From JAEUMD01 sp050246945 (lineage in GTDB: Bacteria > Pseudomonadota > Alphaproteobacteria > Rhizobiales > Hyphomicrobiaceae): a DNA stretch of 64,000 nucleotides. How positions within the stretch are numbered: the stretch's first letter is position 1; each line of letters starts with the position of its first letter. The stretch spans positions 137,895 to 201,894 of the forward strand of contig JBFWVC010000011.1 in NCBI GenBank assembly GCA_050246945.1. The letters run 5' to 3'. This document shows positions 60,741 through 64,000 of the stretch, piece by piece. The notes beneath the pieces were generated by a model. That model did no database searches. It saw nothing but the letters and a program-made list of their open reading frames with translations, and was not told the origin of the DNA. The position numbers were made by a program, and so were the translations under genes.

Positions 60741-62336
60741 TCAAATCGCCGACTGGGCGGCCGTAGTCTTCTGGCGCTTCACCATCAGCTTGTTGACGGC
60801 TGCCACGTAAGCGCGCGCCGAGGCCACCAGCGTGTCGGTGTCTGCGCCACGACCGGTGACGGTGCGACCATCCTCGTCGAGCCTCACGGAGACCTCGGCC
60901 TGGGCGTCCGTGCCCTCCGTAACCGCGTGCACCTGGTAGAGTGCCAGACGGCCATTGTGGGGCAGCAGTTCCTTGATGGCGTTGAAGGTCGCGTCGACCG
61001 GCCCGTTTCCGGTCGCCTGCACGGTGTGCTGCTGGCCCTCGATGTCGAGCACCAGCGTCGCGGCCTGCGGCCCCATGGTGCCCGCGATGACGGTGAGCGC
61101 GACCACCTTGGTGCGATCATGCATATGGGCGATGCCCTCGTCGACCAGCGCCTCGATGTCCTCGTCGTAGACATGCTTCTTGCGGTCGGCCAGCGCCTTG
61201 AAACGGTTGAAGGCATCCTCGAACTGGTTCTCTCCCAGTTCGTAGCCCAGTTCCTTCAGCTTGGAGCGGAAAGCGTTGCGACCGGAATGCTTGCCCATGA
61301 CCAGCGAGGTCTTGCCGACGCCAACCGATTCCGGCGTCATGATCTCATAGGTCTGCGTGTGCTTGAGCATGCCGTCCTGATGGATACCGCTCTCGTGCGC
61401 GAAGGCATTCCGGCCGACGATCGCCTTGTTGTACTGCACGGGGAAGTTCGTCACCGCCGAGACGAGACGCGAGGCGCGGGCCAGCATCTTGCTGTCGATG
61501 GCGGTCGCGTATGGCAGGACGTCGTTGCGTGTCTTGATCGCCATGACGATCTCTTCCAGCGCTGCGTTGCCCGCGCGCTCGCCGATGCCATTGACGGTGC
61601 ACTCGATCTGGCGTGCGCCCGCCTTCACACCCGCCAGCGAATTGGCGACTGCAAGGCCCAGATCGTTGTGGCAATGGGTCGAGAAGATCGCCTTGTCGGA
61701 GTTGGGCACGCGCTCGCGCAGCATGGTGATGAGGGCAAAGTACTCCTCGGGCACCGTGTAGCCGACCGTGTCGGGAATGTTGATCGTAGTGGCGCCGGCC
61801 CTGATCGCAGTCTCGACGCATCGGCACAGGTAGTCGTGCTCGGTGCGGGTGGCGTCCTCGGCGGACCATTCCACGTCGTCGACCCAGTTGCGCGCGCGCT
61901 GGCACTGCTTCGCGACCAGATCAATCACCTCTTCGGGCGACTTCTGGAGCTTGAACTTCATGTGTACGGGGCTGGTGGAGATGAACGTGTGGATACGCGG
62001 CCGGACGGCATGTTTCACGGCCTCGCCTGCACGGTCGATATCCTTCTCTCCGGCGCGCGCGAGACCCGCAACCGTTGCCCGCTTGACGCGCTTGGCGATG
62101 GCGGACACGGCCTCGAAATCGCCTTCCGAGGCGATCGGGAAACCGGCTTCGATGATGTCGACGCCCATCTGGTCGAGACAATCAGCCACCTCGAGCTTTT
62201 CCTCGAAGGTCATGGTGGCGCCGGGGCACTGTTCGCCGTCGCGCAGGGTGGTATCGAAAATCAGCACCCGGTCGGAATCGCTTGGGACGATCTGCACGTT
62301 GTCGTTCGGGGCGATCGCATCGCTCTTGTCGGTCAT
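60741..62336 (-). CDS. leuA: 2-isopropylmalate synthase
   Basis: 531 residues. Catalytic TIM-barrel starts with VLIFDTTLRDGEQCPGATMT (metal-binding Asp and general signature) and has HCHNDLGLAVANSLAGVKAG (second HMGL signature with metal-binding His) and NGIGERAGNAALEEIVMAIK. The C-terminal leucine-binding regulatory domain covers ~395-525. It condenses acetyl-CoA with 2-oxoisovalerate, the first committed step of leucine synthesis, with feedback by leucine. It is preceded by a leader with a leucine-rich peptide (62452-62583), so transcription attenuation is likely. Confidence 0.96.
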   Translation of the reverse strand: MTDKSDAIAPNDNVQIVPSDSDRVLIFDTTLRDGEQCPGATMTFEEKLEVADCLDQMGVDIIEAGFPIASEGDFEAVSAIAKRVKRATVAGLARAGEKDIDRAGEAVKHAVRPRIHTFISTSPVHMKFKLQKSPEEVIDLVAKQCQRARNWVDDVEWSAEDATRTEHDYLCRCVETAIRAGATTINIPDTVGYTVPEEYFALITMLRERVPNSDKAIFSTHCHNDLGLAVANSLAGVKAGARQIECTVNGIGERAGNAALEEIVMAIKTRNDVLPYATAIDSKMLARASRLVSAVTNFPVQYNKAIVGRNAFAHESGIHQDGMLKHTQTYEIMTPESVGVGKTSLVMGKHSGRNAFRSKLKELGYELGENQFEDAFNRFKALADRKKHVYDEDIEALVDEGIAHMHDRTKVVALTVIAGTMGPQAATLVLDIEGQQHTVQATGNGPVDATFNAIKELLPHNGRLALYQVHAVTEGTDAQAEVSVRLDEDGRTVTGRGADTDTLVASARAYVAAVNKLMVKRQKTTAAQSAI

Positions 62337-62410
62337 GGTCTGGTCTTCCTTGCCTTGCTGCCAGCCGCGGTCACGCGCTGGCGTTGCACCCTCGATTTCC
62401 GTCGTTCAAT

Positions 62411-62458
62411 CCCCTGAGCGCCCGCCCGGCCGCAGCCGCGCCTTGAAGTGCTCAGGGG
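62411..62458 (-). promoter_or_regulatory. Hairpin after the leucine leader peptide (attenuator candidate)
   Basis: CCCCTGAGC (62411-62419) and GCTCAGGGG (62450-62458) are exact 9-bp inverted arms. The minus-strand order is: last leader codons, this hairpin, then leuA ~75 bp later. A GC-rich inner stem (GCGGCTGCGGCCGGGCGG) lies inside the loop. There is no U-run directly after it, so which stem terminates is not clear. Confidence 0.6.
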
Positions 62459-62583
62459 CTCATAAGGAGAAGGAGGGCCGGAAGCGTCGTGGCACGGGGC
62501 AGCCGCAGTCGCAGCTCCGACAGATACCCTGCGGAGTCCGAGAAAGCCATCGATGTCAGGGCCATGGGCCTCATCATCATCAT
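62452..62583 (-). CDS. Leucine leader peptide of leuA
   Basis: 43 codons from the first of four successive ATGs (62583). The C-terminal part reads ELRLRLPRATTLPALLLLMS P, stop, with four adjacent leucine codons (CTC CTT CTC CTT) and eleven Leu in total. Ribosome pausing at these codons during leucine shortage would affect the hairpin at 62411-62458. The exact start among the ATGs (or MALTSMAF further in) is uncertain, and the ribosome-binding site is weak. Confidence 0.7.
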   Translation of the reverse strand: MMMMRPMALTSMAFSDSAGYLSELRLRLPRATTLPALLLLMSP

Positions 62584-62785
62584 CGATCCGAGTCGCTGCC
62601 GGCGCGCAAAAAGCACTCTCCCGCTCCGCCAAGCAGGCTACAACTGCACATATAGTGCGGTCAGTTAGCCGAACGAAGGGTTAACTTGCAAGGGGGAAGC
62701 GACAGTTGGCACGGGCGTTACGGGTCCGATCGTGTCGCATTCGGCCCAGCGGGCACTCCGGGAGAGGGCGCGCAGGAGCGAGCGC

Positions 62786-63697
62786 CTATACGGTAATGCG
62801 GCCTTCAGCCACGGGCACGGCATTCCCGCCGATGCGGACGACGTTGAGCCGGCCCGCCTTGACGACGAGGGTCAAGGAAATGTGGCTCGGCCGCCCCATC
62901 TCGTAGCCCTGCTCGACAATCCGCCTGTGGGTGCCATCCGGATACTCGTCGAAGGCGAAAGCGGCAGCCGCGAATCCGACCGCCGCCGCTCCAGTTGCCG
63001 GGTCTTCACTGACGCCCGCTTCCGGTGCGAACATGCGGGCATGAAACGCGCTCGTGGTGTGGACGCATTGCCGCGTGTAGAGGTAGACGCCGACGCAGTC
63101 CAACGGCGAGATCGCCTGCCGCCACTCGCTCATGTTGATGCGGACGCGCGCCATGGCTTCCTGGCTTGCGACGGGCACGTGCAAAAAGGCGGGGCCGGCC
63201 GCGATCAGCAACGGCTTGTGGTTCTCGAAACCAATCTCGCGCGGCAGCAGCCCAAGGATGGAGGCGAGGCGATCGGCAGGAGGCACCGCTCCTCGCACTT
63301 CGGGAAGACGAGGAGCATCGAATTCGGCGAAGGGCGTGCCGCCTGACCGTGCCCTGACGCCCACACGCACGGTGCCGATGGTTTCCTCCAGCGCAATGAT
63401 GGCGTCGCGCTCGCCGTTGACAGTGGGCGATCGCAGGGCGGCCAGCAGCACTGCGGTGCCGACTGTGGGATGTCCAGCGAAGGGCAACTCGCGCTCGGGT
63501 GTAAAAATCCGAATGCGCGCGGAATGCATGGGGTTCTCGGGCGGCGACACGAAGACCGTCTCCGAAAGATTGAACTCGCGAGCGATTGCCTGCATGGCCG
63601 ACGCGCTCAGGCCGTCTGCACCCAGTACGACAGCAAGCGGATTGCCGCTAAACCGCTGGTCGGTGAATACGTCGAGGATGTGGTAGTCGAGTTGCAT
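62786..63697 (-). CDS. PhzF-family isomerase/epimerase
   Basis: 303 residues, normal for the family. DYHILDVFTDQRFSGNPLAV opens the first diaminopimelate-epimerase-like half. The catalytic Glu lies in AREFNLSETVFVSP, and RELPFAGHPTVGTAVLLAAL is the signature loop. The second half contains EDPATGAAAVGFAAA. The family catalyses proton shifts on trans-2,3-dihydro-3-hydroxyanthranilate in phenazine synthesis; most members outside phenazine clusters have unknown substrates. No phz genes are nearby, so phenazine production is not implied. Confidence 0.93.
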   Translation of the reverse strand: MQLDYHILDVFTDQRFSGNPLAVVLGADGLSASAMQAIAREFNLSETVFVSPPENPMHSARIRIFTPERELPFAGHPTVGTAVLLAALRSPTVNGERDAIIALEETIGTVRVGVRARSGGTPFAEFDAPRLPEVRGAVPPADRLASILGLLPREIGFENHKPLLIAAGPAFLHVPVASQEAMARVRINMSEWRQAISPLDCVGVYLYTRQCVHTTSAFHARMFAPEAGVSEDPATGAAAVGFAAAAFAFDEYPDGTHRRIVEQGYEMGRPSHISLTLVVKAGRLNVVRIGGNAVPVAEGRITV

Positions 63698-63814
63698 GGG
63701 CCCGCCCTGTCGCGTTCAGCGGCGGCAATGTGCATGAAACCTGCCGGGCCTCCAAGCGGGAATAGCACCGTGGCACAGAAATTAAGGGCCTTCGACCGGG
63801 CTCCGAGTTCGGAT

Positions 63815-63882
63815 CCTGGTGTTCCGACTCTGACGTTTGACGACCTTCGCCCGAGACTCAAACGTCAGATCCAGAACACTAG
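63815..63882. repeat. Palindromic repeat, family B (copy 4, internally deleted)
   Basis: CCTGGTGTTCCGACTCTGAC then GTTTGACGACCTTCGCCCGA, GACTCAAACGTCAGATCCAG and AACACTAG. The inner arms CTGACGTTTGA and TCAAACGTCAG are perfect. About 75 bp of the left half found in other copies is missing. Confidence 0.85.
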
Positions 63883-63895
63883 GCTCCAGACTCAA

Positions 63896-64000
63896 TCATG
63901 CCCACCAGATTATGATTGCTGCGATTACGGCTGCGGCGTGGAAGTTGCGGGCGAGCTTGTCGTAACGGGTTGCGACACGCCGCCAGTCCTTGAGGCGGCA
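63896..64000 (-). mobile_element. IS5-type transposase, C-terminal end (cut by window edge)
   Basis: The last 34 codons on the minus strand read CRLKDWRRVATRYDKLARNF, HAAAVIAAIIIWWA, stop. This is the standard C-terminal signature of IS5/IS1031-type transposases (RxATRYDKLARNFLA...IIWL). The rest of the element lies beyond the window. It ends 14 bp from family-B copy 4. Confidence 0.85.

Noticed and set aside
60525..62417. 630-codon open frame on the plus strand across leuA
   Set aside because: It is antisense to a clearly functional leuA; its composition (His/Gln/Arg/Gly-rich) reflects the third-position bias of leuA on the other strand.
62786..63697. Phenazine biosynthesis, from the PhzF match
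   Set aside because: PhzF-like proteins are widespread without phenazine production, and no other phz gene is present.

Overview
The window looks like chromosomal DNA of an alphaproteobacterium of the order Hyphomicrobiales (Rhizobiales). The evidence is GC-rich coding with strong third-position bias, class I PHA synthase, a NodD-like LysR regulator, BztA/AapJ-type binding protein, alphaproteobacterial NadK and LeuA, and many short palindromic intergenic repeats. Genus is not resolved. Most reliable genes are housekeeping or envelope genes; roughly 43-59 kb is accessory in character.

Layout. 0-9.6 kb: end of an MFS transporter, a broken SulP sulfate permease, a small XRE regulator, a membrane protein of unknown function with a primase-type C-terminal domain, a peptidoglycan-binding-type protein, CutA, NAD kinase and a nitroreductase. 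9.8-15.2 kb: a VWA surface protein, a paralogue lacking the VWA domain, a membrane-anchored helical-repeat protein and an orphan amino-acid binding protein. 15.8-23.1 kb: cystathionine beta-lyase, CbiX-type chelatase and an RND adaptor/pump pair. 23.4-29.1 kb: an apparent dedicated exosortase locus, comprising a small membrane protein, a winged-helix regulator, a second polyprenyl diphosphate synthase, an exosortase fused to an EpsI-like domain, and its likely VIT/VWA target with a PEP-CTERM-like tail. The last three genes overlap by 4 bp each. 29.3-43 kb: CBS protein, PHA synthase, SH3 protein, FkbM methyltransferase, acylphosphatase, DegP protease, LysR regulator and a second RND efflux operon with iterated operator-like repeats.

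43.8-49.8 kb holds a peptide-export locus: a GG-leader precursor peptide, a membrane 2Fe-2S protein with an anti-sigma-like C-terminus, an HlyD-type adaptor and a C39-peptidase ABC exporter on one strand, with a second GG-leader peptide divergent from the first. 50-56 kb holds a signalling cluster: a caspase-fold protein without its catalytic Cys, a c-type heme sensor, a Ser/Thr kinase and a cyclase that share an unnamed C-terminal domain, and a TPR protein. A third GG-leader peptide sits at 56.7 kb behind a 38-bp near-perfect palindrome. tRNA-Lys(CUU) follows at 58.5 kb. The last part carries an MreB paralogue, leuA with a leucine-rich leader peptide, a PhzF-family protein and the end of an IS5-type transposase.

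At least six families of short palindromic repeats occur between genes. Several are bounded by CTAG, and that CTAG supplies the TAG stop codon of the neighbouring gene.
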